Assembly (NCBI GenBank): GCA_000827325.1
Contig: KN832877.1
Coordinates: 1,364,001-1,428,000 of the forward strand
Length of the DNA stretch: 64,000 nucleotides
Direction: 5' to 3'
From: Oidiodendron maius Zn
Lineage: Eukaryota > Ascomycota > Leotiomycetes > Myxotrichaceae
In this document: piece by piece, positions 25,001 through 36,653 of the stretch
Numbering within the stretch: the first letter of the stretch is position 1
Layout of the letters: the number at the start of each line of letters is the position of its first letter
Notes under the pieces: model-generated
What the model was told of the DNA's origin: nothing
Database searches by the model: none
Seen by the model: the letters and a program-made list of their open reading frames with translations, nothing else
Made by a program: the position numbers and the translations under genes

Positions 25001-27378
25001 CTGCTTAACTTTGACGATGCAAATGCAGCGGCAATTTCTCCGGATGAATGCCCAACTACTCTCTCCGGGAGAATTTTCCAGCTGGCTAGGAGTTCCACTA
25101 GAGCCACTTGTAATGCAACGCAGGAAGGATGTGCGAGGAATGGCTGATTGACTCTCGTGGTATCCTTAGTCTTCTGAAGCTCTTCGCACAGATCCCACTC
25201 CGAACCTAGACTCTTCATATACGCAGTAGCTGCCTCGATACTCTCTCTGAAGACCGGATAAACCATGAGCTCGCGACCCATAGCGTACCACTGTGCACCC
25301 TGGCCTGTGAAAACGAAGCCAACTTTTGGCGGTGTTTTGACCCTGACCGCTTTTGGGACGCCATGGTCGTTAGAGAGGTTTTGAATTAGGTCAAGAAAGT
25401 TACTAGCTAAGGCATAACTTCGCCACAGGAAAGTAGACCGCCTATTCGAGAGCGTGTATGCTAAATCTTGAAGATATTGTGATTCTCGCGTTCCAACAGG
25501 TCTAACGATAGACTTGAGGTACTTGGCAAGCATTAGAGCATTACGCTTGACGCCGCCGTCATCAAATGAAGTAATTGGGAATAGGAGGGGTGTCTGGAGT
25601 TTGGAAGGACTGTGCAGCTTCCTGATGCCATTGCCGTTGCTAAGGTTCTCATGATTGCCGCTCGCTGCAGTTCCATTCTCGACTTCCCCATTCTTTTCCA
25701 ATGATTCACATTGAGCGAGATGATCTTCCATTATCCTAATGTCATCTGCAGTTGGAGTTGTAGTTCGTGTATTATGAGGAGCTTGGAGTCCTCGAGATGT
25801 GAGGTATGAAAACGCATCATCCAAAACGGTATGGGCATTTGTGCCTCCAACACCAAAAGAATTTATACTTATTCTTCGGAGACCTTGCGTTGGCCATGGT
25901 ATGTTCTGTTGCGGGAACTGAAGCTTCCACTTGTCTATGGGTATCTTTGAATTAACCTTCTCAAAGTTGCTGTTGGAAGGTATTATTCCATTTTCAAGTA
26001 CCAGGGTTCCTTTTATGATCCTATTAACTGATTAGTACGAAATCATACAGAGGGCAATATATGTGGGCTCTTACCCCGCGATTCCTGCACCACCCTCTAA
26101 ATGCCCAATACTAGACTTAATTGAACCCACGTACAGGGGAATGGTACTCTTTCTAGATGCAAATGAACGCGCAATGGCACTAGCTTCCAGGGGGTCTCCT
26201 GCCGAAGTGCCTGTACCATGAGCTTCCACTATATGTGTATCACTGAAGTCTAACCCTGCATCCGCATAGACAGACCTCATAAGAGATTCCTGAGCTTGAG
26301 CGCTTGGAAGCGAGATACCCGCTGTTCTTCCGTCTTGGTTCACGCCAGTACCCCGAATAACTGCCCTGATTGTATCGCCGTCTTTCAGGGCATCGGACAA
26401 GCGCTTCACAATCACGCTGCCGACGCCTTCTCCTCGACCATATCCGTTTGCTCTATGATCGAAACTGAAACATCGGCCGTCCGGCGAGAGAAATCCGTGG
26501 TGGCCCATCGATGTAATATCCGTAGGGAAACTAATCATCGTCACGCCACTTACCACAGCCTAATCATAATAATTAGCTGTGAGAGTCCACGTATTAAGAT
26601 ATGAATAGGTGTATTACCATCTTACTTTCGCCAGATCTTAGACTTTGGCATGCTAGATGAAGAGCTACCATACTACTTGAACACGCCGTATCAAGAGTGA
26701 GACTGGGACCTTTGAAGTCAAAGAAGTATGATACCCTGTTACTAAGCAGAGAGTTAGTAGTTCCTGTGGGTTTGTATTTTATTGTGGTCTCTGGATCGGT
26801 GTTCAACATCGCCAGATGATCATGGTTGAAGCCCGAAACAAAAACAGACGTATTTGAGCCGGCTGCCATGTTTAAAGATATTCCAGCTCAAAGGAAATCA
26901 GCTTGGTGCTTAAAAGTCAATTCAGACAATTTACTATACCTACCATTTTCTAGAGCATGATAAACGCTCTCCAAGATCACTCGTTGTTGGGGGTCCATTG
27001 ACATAACTTCGGTTTTTGTCGTACTGAAAAACAGAGCATCGAATAATGCAGGATCCTCGGCAAGAAAATGGCCCCCTTTAACAGCGAACTAATATATTGT
27101 TAAGAGGCTTGTCACTCGGGAGGATTTTCCTTTTTGCTCACAGTACCACCATGTTCAGGGTCAGGGTGATAGTGCCCATCGGCATCGATGCGATCTTTCG
27201 GAAATGGAGTATGAGCATTCCTTCCCTTGAGCAAGAAGGACCACAAGTTTTCTGTAGTCGTTGCATCTTGAGGAAATCGAGTTGCCATTCCAATGATAAC
27301 AATTGGGTCGCTCCCATCTTTATGACCGCTATTTATTCCATTTGTCAATAGCTCCTCCCTCTGAACTGACCCCATCAT
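19091..27378 (-). CDS. Highly reducing type I polyketide synthase (KS-AT-DH-MT-ER-KR-ACP)
   Basis: Seven exons (minus strand): 27378-27142, 27088-26944, 26886-26618, 26559-26075, 26020-24856, 24801-20659, 20608-19091; 2653 aa, all junctions GT-AG and in frame. KS: DTACSSS with Cys at about 196, EAHGTGT, and HLEGGAG. AT: GHSSG with Ser about 704. [14 protein letters not shown] with His about 1046, and [10 protein letters not shown] with Asp about 1247. C-methyltransferase: [11 protein letters not shown] near 1530. [13 protein letters not shown] and [23 protein letters not shown] near 2280 and a Ser...SNYAAGNTY active site. ACP: GVDSL with Ser about 2602. All catalytic residues are in place. 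It ends at the ACP with no thioesterase, reductase or carnitine-acyltransferase domain, so a separate enzyme should release the product. Expected product: a strongly reduced, C-methylated chain. P450 genes flank it on both sides. Confidence 0.95.
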
Positions 27379-27951
27379 TGGCAACGGGACTCTAAGCTGT
27401 ATAGAGCAGAGAGGTGGAACAAAGGTAGGATTTAGGAGATTCCAGATCTGACGCAGGCAAATATCTCGGCTACCGAGTTAAAGTAGCCGGACAGAAGGGC
27501 AAATACACGAACAAGATTTAGCGGCATCATAACTGATACGTTCCATGGTCTCTGAAATTTGCCTAGCTTCTCCATGGTGCAATTAACCTGGAGTGAGGCG
27601 CTGAGCCAAGACAGCTGACTATTTGGCGACCAGGCTGCCCGACATGGATATGGCCACTTCCATAGCTCGACGTAGTTTGGAAGATACCGCGTACACCGCT
27701 GATTTGCCTGGGGTTCGTCTGGGGTGTGGGCAGCTTGGGATGGCACATGGGAGGCGTGGAGTGGCACAGGGGACAGGGTAGGTCCAAGAGATAGGAGAGG
27801 GGTTCGGTTTTGACAGAATTTAGTGTTAGACCCTGCAGTTCTGCGATTTGTTCGGAATACGGGCTAGCATTAGAACAATGGTAAGCGGCAATTTCCATGT
27901 GCGTCAGATAATAACTCTTTTACTTGAATCCGTCATATTACTTGCTGATTG
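27379..27951. other. Intergenic, PKS upstream region
   Basis: 573 bp between the PKS start and the 3' end of the second P450. Two overlapping minus-strand open frames of 111 codons lie here but show no recognisable features. It presumably holds the PKS promoter and 5' leader. Confidence 0.45.
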
Positions 27952-29721
27952 TCAAATCATTCGCGGATTCCGCCTCTTTCGAATTCTCACCCTCGGCTCT
28001 TTTGCAGGGCTCATGATGCCAATACTACGCGGATTTAGCTCCAAAGCTCCGTCTCCGACCAGTTCAATGTCAAATAGCATCAGCATTGTAGAGACAGTGC
28101 TGAGCATTTCTTGTTCAGCCACAAATCTGCCTGAGCAAAGTCCAGTTCCACCGCCAAAACTTCTCAGGTTTGCACTCTGCCTCTGCCGCTTTTGTACCAT
28201 CAAACTACGCTGTTCCTCCGTCGCGTCCTGCGGTAAGTCATAAATCCATCTCTCCGGAAGAAACTTCTCTGGCTCGTGAAACACTTCTTCGTCAAAATGA
28301 AGAAGTCGGACAGGCAGCAGAACAACACTTCCTCGCTTCAACACATATCCTTCTAATTCTGTGTCTTTTGATACTACTCTGGCTGCGGCACTTGCAGAGC
28401 CCAGGCGCAGCGCCTCATTCCAGAGCCCTCGTATGTATGAATGCTCTTTTAGTTTTGCCATATCAAACCTTAGATCGTTTGGATTCGACTTCACCGGTGG
28501 TAGGAGGAGAGGCTGGACGACTTCCCGAAATTTTCGCAGGCGACTATCGGATTGAATGATGCAGAGAATGAACCATGTGGCCATTGGAGCTGCATTCGTA
28601 ATAATTCTGTACGACGTCAGTCTCTTACCATTGAGTAGCAACACATGGATACTTGCACAAAAAGAAAGCTTGCTTGGGAACAAGCTCTCCCCCGATGCGT
28701 AAACCCAAAATTCCGTGCCAGCGCTTCTCTTTCCCAGTTCATCCTGCAACCCCATTTCTCATTCCAAAGTGGCGCTTCTTCCGACCACTCCTCAATATCG
28801 CAGTCAACCCACTTGTCAAAGGCTTGAAGCATCCTCCTTCGGGCAAAGTATGCGCGTGGTTGAAAATAATATGCGAAATTGGCCCGGACGCCAATGTACG
28901 TTGCATCATTCCAGGTTCGAAAGTCCTGCCACATATTTTTGCCCCAACAACTGCGGATTCTATTTCCAAAAAATGTCGTGGTTGATGTCTCAAAGACTAT
29001 CCGTCTCATACATTCGTGTAGTTGTATTTCAGTCCACTCATATCCTAATATATCGACCCCTAACGCCTTGTCCAATTCAGAATAGAAATTGTCTATATAG
29101 ACCGACATGATATCATCTAATCGCTTACTGGTTAGGTATTTTAGGTATACTGTATGATTCTGCTTTACAAAATCGTGCTCCGCTTCTGTCGCCTGTTCGG
29201 AGCGCTTCTTGTCTGAAAGAGGGATGTTGAAGAATTTCCTGTCCGGAACAGGAAGATCTACCCCATTCTCCATCATGCTGGCCACTACAGGTGGAAAAAG
29301 ATATTCTCGCGAGTTACCAAATACTGTGGCGACGGCTGTCGGGGAGCTGAAGACGTAAAACTTTGTATTCATCATCGGAATTGTGAATGGCATGCCGTGG
29401 TAGGCTTTGCTGATTGGTATGAGTAAGAGTAGCTTTTTGCTGCAGTGAAAACACGAACCCCATAAATTCAAATAGCCCATTAGGGTCCCTCAGGAATGCA
29501 AACAGATGCTGAAACCATGGCAGCCAGTATGGAACGATTGGCGGTTCGCATCCCGTTCCTGGTAGAACCGGCCGCGATTGTAATTTGCATAGAAACCATG
29601 TTAAAAAGGGACATAAAATCAACGATCCAAGTACTGTGATGAAGACATTCGACGGCGTAAAGCACGTTGAAAAATCTCCTATATGTACTGCCTGATCTAG
29701 GGTGCGATCCATATTCGACAT
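27952..29721 (-). CDS. Cytochrome P450 with CYP7/CYP8-like heme loop
   Basis: Exons 29721-29459, 29409-about 28645, and about 28606-27952 (minus strand), about 560 aa. An N-terminal membrane anchor (FITVLGSLILCPFLTWFL) is followed by LPGTGCEPPIVPYWLPW. The first intron (GTTCGT...ATCAG) joins FEFMG to KAYHGMPF. ExxR is EALR, the heme loop is FGGGTGLCSGRFVAEQ, and NAAPMATWF stands at the I-helix. The FGGG heme loop occurs in fungal P450s annotated near CYP7/prostacyclin-synthase types. The second intron is uncertain: the frame changes between QASFLFVQVS and NAAPMATWF, and the canonical options give either a 38-bp intron or loss of part of that helix. It sits between the PKS and the FSH1-type hydrolase, so is likely a tailoring enzyme. 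Confidence 0.8.
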
Positions 29722-30527
29722 CTAGGGTAGCTGGAGAAGATCAGAGGAAGTAAGTCTCTCGTGCAAAGATCTACCGAAACTAGCCAACGTGCGGTGGGGT
29801 AAATTGCCGAGTTACCCCGCCGCCTCTCTGCATAGATAGTTCTTGGTGCCTCTATCATAAGCTAGCACGAGCCTTTGCAGTGGCGATATGGCGCTGTAAC
29901 ATCATTGGTAAATGGGGTAGAATTCCTGCATCCTGAACTAATCCTGCGGCGTAGCCGGCGTGCAAATCCAGAAAAAGTCTCCTGGGTCTTTACCGGGACA
30001 AGGGACCGGGAATGTCTACTAAGCACTGTATGGTATGGTCTCATATACTCCTGACCATACGTAAGTCATTTCTTCGGCCCGATATGATAAAAATCAAGAC
30101 CAGGTGAGCATTTTTGCCAGCTTTTCAGGACAGCGAGCGCAAAACTTCCCTAACAGAGCGCCGCGCTCTGACATGAGCAGCCGGGTATTAGGACAAAATC
30201 GCACCCGGTCAGGTATATTTCTCGTAGCTTGCTATAGGAGGACCAACTTTTATCATTTCATTTTGGTCTCGGCAAGTAGCCAGCACATTTCAGCTAGCCA
30301 AACTACTAATCCAATTGCGGTATTAAGGGGAATTCACACATAGATATCGAGATCGCAAATAGGTGATAGGCATTTTGAGTGGTGAAGCGAATCAGATCCG
30401 AAATGAACTGTTACGCTTGTAACGAAGACACATTTTGTCGATTTTATCTATAAGGTATAGAGCTTGCGATAGAAGGAATTCTTTTCTATTAATAATTCAT
30501 TTTCTGATTCGGCAGACAGGACATACG
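29722..30527. other. Intergenic, 0.8 kb divergent promoter
   Basis: Shared upstream region of the second P450 (minus) and the FSH1-like hydrolase (plus). No gene recognised; short open frames only. Confidence 0.4.
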
Positions 30528-31561
30528 ATGAGGGTCCTTTGTTTGCATGGGAGGGGCTCAAATAACGAGGTCTGTTGCAAAATGTTCTCTCACGAGTTTA
30601 AAATGTATTAACTGGCATGTAGATCTTTCAATTGCAAACTGGTAAGTATTTTAAACTAGCGGCCATAAATATTTTTACTAAAAGTTGTCCAAGCTTCAAT
30701 TCGAGCTGATCTGGATGATTTCGAATGGGATTTTGTACAAGGTACCACCCTACATACAGAAGGTAATTCCCTGCCATACTAGGATTCAACGTGTATCTAC
30801 TTATCCTTGCAGGGAACTGGTCACTTTACACCACCTCATTCTCCAAACTCCCTCTCTATACATACTATAACCCACTCGACCCACTATCTATTCTCCAAAC
30901 TGAAACAGAGCTACTCCAAATAATTGAAGAAGATGGCCCATTCGATGGAGTCTTGTCTTATTCCGGGGGAGCATCTCTTGCCGCTCAGCTAATTATAAAA
31001 GATGCGCAAGATTATCCCTTCAAACTTCCACACGAACGACCATTCCGTTTTGCAATATTCATAAATGGAGCCAGTCCTCTCCATGTCTTCAAAGTTGCGG
31101 ACGTCGAACTCAATGATGGGCCAGAACAGGATGTTGATGTCTCATCACTAGTCGAAGAAGCAACCTCCATGTTCCTCCGTCCATCTGCAGTGCGCAAGAA
31201 GGGACAGTTTGCAGAAGAAGACCAACCTGATGTGAATCAAATGCTCCAGTTACTCGCTGCTCTGAAAGGAAAGCGCCTCGCTGATGGCACTCCATTCCTC
31301 ACTGATGGAGAACATGGCTTGACTAGATACAACGCTTCGAATTCCAAAATTCTGATAGATATTCCGACATTGCACGTGCGAAGTCCGATTGAGGAGGACA
31401 GACACCATGGACTGCATTTGATGGAGATGTGTGACCCAAACATACGAAACGAGTTTCATCATTTGTACGGACATGACTTTCCACGTGGGAGGCTTGAAAT
31501 AAAGAAGATTGCCGAGCTCATTAGGGAAACGGCAGAGGCAGCTACGAACCCTAACTTTTAG
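30528..31561 (+). CDS. FSH1/LovG-family serine hydrolase
   Basis: Exons 30528-30569, 30623-30641 (19 bp), 30694-30762 and 30813-31561; 292 aa. The spliced N-terminus reads MRVLCLHGRGSNNE, then IFQLQTASIRADL, FEWDFVQGTTLHTEG and NWSLYTT, matching the FSH1 family in order and spacing. The nucleophile lies in LSYSGGASLAAQ and the histidine in YGHDFPRG. This family includes LovG, the separate thioesterase that releases the product of the reducing PKS LovB. Here the PKS lacks a release domain and this gene lies 3.1 kb upstream of it, beyond one P450, so an off-loading role is a fair inference. The tiny second exon is needed to keep the conserved start. Confidence 0.88.
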
Positions 31562-31624
31562 ATGCACTGCTTAAGTATCATTTCGTTTTGGTGCACTAGT
31601 CTCCTCGGGATATTGAAATAGTGT

Positions 31625-34600
31625 TTATAGAATTGCGACTTCAGCAACAGTGGCCCCGACGCCTTTATCGTTTCCCCATGTGCCTCGGATGTCTAACCTC
31701 ATATACCTAGTATTTGTACTCTTCTCAAACTCTACAACTGTTATGTTACCTTGCCGAACCCTTATCAATTTTGCCTCTTCGGCAATATATGGTTCATTGA
31801 CTGTCACTCTTCCCACTTTGGCCATTCTGACAAACCTCCCATCAACTGTATCACTTCCCCAGATTTCCATCTTCAGGGCCGGTGTTGGGCCCCAGTTTAT
31901 GCTGACCCCCGATACAACCTGTGAGAGGCCGAGATCTATAATGAGAGAAGATAGAGATGGAGACGCAGGCTGCCAGAGTGTAGCATTCGAGCCATCCACA
32001 GCTGCGATAGGCAGTCGGCCAGGGACATATGGCTGATATGAGAAAACTGGTACACACTGTGCGATATTTCCAGGTATAGAGGTGCCATTTCGGTCTTGGC
32101 GTCTCGTAGGAACTATCAAGTTCTCACCAGCCAACAGTGGGTGGTCTCCTGGTCTCGGTGCTTTGCCACCGATGCGAATAGTAACTGGCGTGGTCGAAGA
32201 GGCATCACTTCGCCGAGTAATGGTGGTTGTCTCAGGCCCAATCGAAATATCGAGGACAGCACCCTGATATTTCACACCTTTTAGGATGAAACCGTGAGGA
32301 AGCTGAGGGACCATGGTAGGATCCATGAACAGAGCGTCAACTTGTGGCTTAATTCCAGTAAACCCGTGGGTGAATATTTGGAGAAAGCCCCCATGTCCTG
32401 TTAGAAAAGGGAAAGCGCCATTGGTTTCTGTATTAAAATACTCTGTGTGCCAGCTATCTGTCTGCTGCTCACTAAATTGATAAAATGGGGCTCGAATGTA
32501 GGGCTCAGACCCTTGGAGGAGGTATGTATATGCTGCACAGCCATGATCGTCTACTCTGGCTGCATTGATGGCAAACATAGACCAAGTCATTGCCGGCCCG
32601 TCCGCTGTGGTTGCTGCTGCATACTTCAGGAATGAGTTTGGTACTCATATTATTGGGATTGATATATATAACTTACAAATGCCATATCGTTATGCGCCTG
32701 CTGCTCATTCATGTTCCATCCAATAGGATAATTGATTAAGGCGACGCTGGCTTGCTTTACATGCACAAGTCCGTCCATACCATCATACTCAATGATTATA
32801 TTTTGTTCCTTATCATAAGGAATTTTGATATTCTCCGCAATCGTACTCCAGTTGCTTGGAGGCGTGATACCAAGAACGTTGGCTGCAGCAGGGGCCCAAT
32901 CGCCAAGTAACATTTTGATGCCAGCATTAGTGTAAGCTCCGTTATTGATATTGTAGGCAAATTCGTCCTGTAATGGATTAGAATGTAAGTATTCTCTACG
33001 AGAAAATGCGGTATAACTCTTACAGGCTCCCCCAGAAGTTTTGTCTCATACAATCCACTCTCTGGGTTTATGACGACGAAGTTGGCAAACATATCCGCGG
33101 CATTCTTGATAATCGGCCACCCCCTCTCACGCAACCAGATCTCGTCCTTAGTATGAAGGTAGTAATGCCAATGTGACTGGGCGACATCGTGATCCAAGTG
33201 ATACTGGTAATCCTTGCATAGACCAGTGCCTGTGCAGTTTCCGAACCTTCCACTTGTCCATGGGAATAGGAGACCAGAATAATTATATGACTGTGCATTC
33301 GCGATTGCTTGCGGGAGCATCCTCGAACGATAGTTATTTATGGAGGCGGCATAGTCGGGTTGAAGTAGTAGGAGAGACGGGTACATCCAAACATCCGAAT
33401 CCCAAAATATCAAGCCTGCGTATGAGTCGCTAGAGAGACCACCAACCAAAATAGAATTGTCTCCTAAACCGTCCCCTTCAATCCCCGATCGTGTGTTTGC
33501 TAATAAATGGAATAGAGAGCCTCGAGTTAATATTTGCAGGTCCTCAATACCCGGAATAATAATATCGGCCGCCTCCCAGCTCGCGTCCCAGACATTTGCA
33601 TGTTCTTCGAGCAAGTCATCCCACGTGGTGGATGCAGCATTGAGAGCAGCGTGGCGCGCCGTGGACTGGGTATTTTGAGGGAAAGCATCACTAGATGCAA
33701 TACCGACATATTTATAGATGCTAAATATGCGGGATCCTGGATCACTGAATTTGAAGTCCCAGCTCTGAGAAACAGTGCTTAAATTCTTCGAAACCCATTC
33801 TCTATCAAAGGCATCCCTTCGAGACATCTGGACATCTAGTATCTCCTCATCCGACAGTCCAGAAAATCTAGCAGTTGAACCCACGTATGCCGTGACAGTT
33901 TCAATGCCCCACGGCTTTACGCTTGTCCAGATCCACTCGTCAGTTACTTCCTTGTCGCCAAAATGAGCTCTTGTTGCCCCAGCCCCGTCAATTATATCTG
34001 TGACTGTGAACTGTGTCGGCCCTGTTACAGTTATATCAAGACGTATTATGCCTAAATTCACACGTTTGCGGTGTGCCAGGGCCGTGTAATTAAGCTGGAA
34101 TGTCGTATCTTGCCCTTTTGGCCTCCACGTGACATTGGTATGCACAATGCCATTTTGCAGGGACATACTCTGAGAGTAATCGATAACGGTAGCGATATCG
34201 ATTCCAGGCATATAACTCTGTCCATCCTGGTTCGTCACAGTAAGCCCGGTCCAGTCTGGAATACCGCTGATGACGCTTTCACCTCCTCTCTTAACATTTT
34301 CAGGAAGACTCGGATATTTCACCTTCTCTTGGAGATTCCAGAAGCCCGCGATTGTTCCAAAAGTTGCTCGAGGTTGATCAAGTGGCCAACCTATATATGC
34401 TCAGCATTCGATGTCAGACTTAGAAACTGGACTCACCATTGCTAGCATGACTTCCATCTGGGCGCCTTTCTATCCAATATCCCACTCCCTCGGAGGGAAG
34501 AGTTTGCCCAAAATAGCCATTGGCGATATAGGGAGCAGTCGAAAAGTGATTTGGACAGAAAGTATTTGTTGAGATCGTTCTTGTAACTGGGTCGAATGCT

Positions 34601-34803
34601 CCATTTCCCAGGTTGGCGCAGCCCTCTTCACCTCCCACAAAGTAGTTCTGGAAATGAGTGAGCTTCCATGAAGCTTCTCTAATCTGTGAAACAGATCCCA
34701 AAAAATATTGAAATGGGCCAATTAGCTGCGCTGCTACAGTATCAATGCGGCTACAGGCGGCGGGAATGAAAAGTAAGTGGAAAGCCACACCAGAGGCCCT
34801 CAT
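31625..34803 (-). CDS. Secreted acid trehalase, GH65
   Basis: Exons (minus strand) 34803-34437, 34390-33024, 32967-32677 and 32623-31625; 1007 aa, all junctions in frame. A signal peptide covers about the first 25 residues. Order of features fits fungal acid trehalases (Ath1/AthA type): N-terminal NYFVGGEEGCANLGNGAF, the super-sandwich domain, then the (alpha/alpha)6 barrel with IFWDSDVWMYPSLLLL, LFPWTSGR and HYYLHTKDEIWLRERGWPI, and WSTIAENIKIPYD. The last 200 residues form a beta-rich domain resembling a discoidin-like fold (ATLWQPASPSLSSLIIDLG, YMRLDIRG). It hydrolyses extracellular or vacuolar trehalose to glucose. Many N-glycosylation sequons. Length is normal. Confidence 0.9.
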
Positions 34804-35218
34804 GGTTCAATCTCAGCAGTCGAAGACAAACAGCCGAGTGGATGTAAATCAATCTACTCCTATTTCCCCACCCACCATAAAGCATTCTACCTGATACAAG
34901 GTGGAGAAAACGCACTCCACATGCGCCCCAATTGCCCGCTGCAAATATTTTGGGGACTGCGCCGTGGAAGTGGTGTGGGGGTGCCAGGATATATAACGGG
35001 CCGAGAATCATTCCTAGTTGCTCAGGGCCTAAAAGCTGCCAGGATGATTTCGCATGGATAATGCTTACACTCCACTCCTATGACCCCCCATTCAGTTAAC
35101 TGTGAGCACCTTTGAACTTTACGTACATACGCGGGGTTTCGACCCCTCCCTAACTGCGTCCGAGGTTTTATGCTGGAACCTTACATAGAGGCCGTTCCAT
35201 TGATCGCCTTTTAAAGCA
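34804..35218. other. Intergenic, divergent promoter
   Basis: 415 bp between the acid trehalase (minus) and the membrane protein (plus). A palindromic-looking GGGGTTTCGACCCCT at about 35,133-35,147 resembles a tRNA T-arm, but no other tRNA parts are present. Confidence 0.4.
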
Positions 35219-36431
35219 ATGGCGAATATTTTGTCTAGCCTCGTGATCTTGGGCTTTAGCATATGGGCAATCTTCAGCATACACATATTTGCTGCAAATA
35301 ATGGGACACTGAGCTTGTTCGGCTCAATTGTCGACAGCGGAATCTTCCCGGATGGCACCCCCCTGACACCCATTACAACAAACGGAAGATACCCAAAACT
35401 TGACTGGCAAATAAAGGCACCTGCCGCTTTCCTGTGGCATTTTGGCGATGGACTACACCCGGATAATTCCTTGGCAGGGTTATTATTCGCTGGTGCCTGG
35501 TCTGCGTCATGGATTCTAATCGTGCTGGAGGGATTCAGAAAATGCAATAGACGGAGAATTATCTCATAGTCAGTTATACTCCTTTTCAAAATACGCGAAT
35601 GCTAATTCGATATATAGTATTTCCATATGGGGCGTATTTCAGTTCAATCATTCAAATGCTTTGATCACACCAATCTGGCTGGCTCTGCACCTTCTAACTT
35701 CACCGTCTGCGGTCAGACCATCTCCTGACGACGTCTCGATTGACTCCATCGACCTCCTGGTGCTGCCAGCCAGTTTCGTCATTGGATTTGTTGTCCCCTT
35801 GGCTCCAGTTATGCTTCCTTTCTCGGTCATTAGTGTTAGGATGAAACAGACGGCCATGGGCTGGTACCAGCAATGGCCGCTATGGATTTCCATTCCCCAT
35901 TATATCCTGGCAGCGGCTCTACGCTCTACCTCTGTACCAAGTAAAGTCGCAGGTGAAAAGATCCAACTCATTCTATACCGTAGTGTATACATCTTTGCTT
36001 TTGCTTTCGCCGTTCTAACCCATCTCCCTGTCATGGTCTTGTCCTTCACAGCGGCACTCTGGCCTGCCCTTTTCAGCCACGAGTTTGTGCACCTGCTACA
36101 GCCAAAGCATCTATTAGTACCGGCGAATCCATTTTCAGGAGTTAAAGCGGAGAACTTGGCGCAGGGAATGTTCTGGCTAATTCAGTGGGACTACTTCAGC
36201 GGATATCTCGCCCCGGCTGTGTGGGGACTTATCTTATACCGCAGAGTTGGACTAGAACAAGGAAAAAAGAGCTCTTGGGAGTCGTGCCTAAAAAGAGCTG
36301 CTATCTACGCCCTACTAGCGGGTCCTATCGGCGTCGCAGTAGGGATGATTTGGGAGAGGGATGAAATATTGTTTGGCCAATCTCAAGAGATAAAATCAGA
36401 AGAGCCCAAGCTTGCAGGTGACAATAAATAA
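35219..36431 (+). CDS. Polytopic membrane protein, possibly membrane terpene-cyclase-like
   Basis: Exons 35219-35568 and 35618-36431, 387 aa; intron GTCAGT...ATATAG. Splicing joins RRRIIS to YISIWGVFQF. About seven to eight hydrophobic segments are visible, for example ILSSLVILGFSIWAIFSIHI, LAGLLFAGAWSASWILIVLE and LLVLPASFVIGFVVPLAPVM. Polar loop motifs include HFGDGLHPDN and SHEFVHLLQP. The size and layout recall uncharacterised fungal integral-membrane proteins that recur in secondary-metabolite loci, including membrane terpene cyclases such as AscI, but I cannot confirm this. No prenyltransferase or terpene synthase lies nearby. Next to it is a decayed Fe(II)/2-oxoglutarate-type dioxygenase, another common metabolite-pathway enzyme. 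Confidence 0.6.
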
Positions 36432-36653
36432 TACCAACCATTATGTTAGGAGCGGTCTGTTGGGATTCTGAATACTTGATTTATTGAATCTAGAGCTAGT
36501 ACCAGCAGCAGAGCGTATTGAACCGAAAACATCTCTCGTTGAAAGAAATTACTTCAAGTTAATTTAATACCTGGGTTAGAAGAACTCAATTATGTCGGCC
36601 ATATATTCGTGATCCTGCCATGCTCACACGCACAGCAATCCCAGGTAAGCGGT

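Noticed and set aside
27432-27898. Two overlapping 111-codon minus-strand frames upstream of the PKS
   Set aside because: Different frames over the same DNA with no family features; more likely promoter or leader sequence.
35125-35180. Possible tRNA, from a T-arm-like GGGGTTTCGACCCCT
   Set aside because: No acceptor stem, D-arm or anticodon arm can be folded at the right distance.
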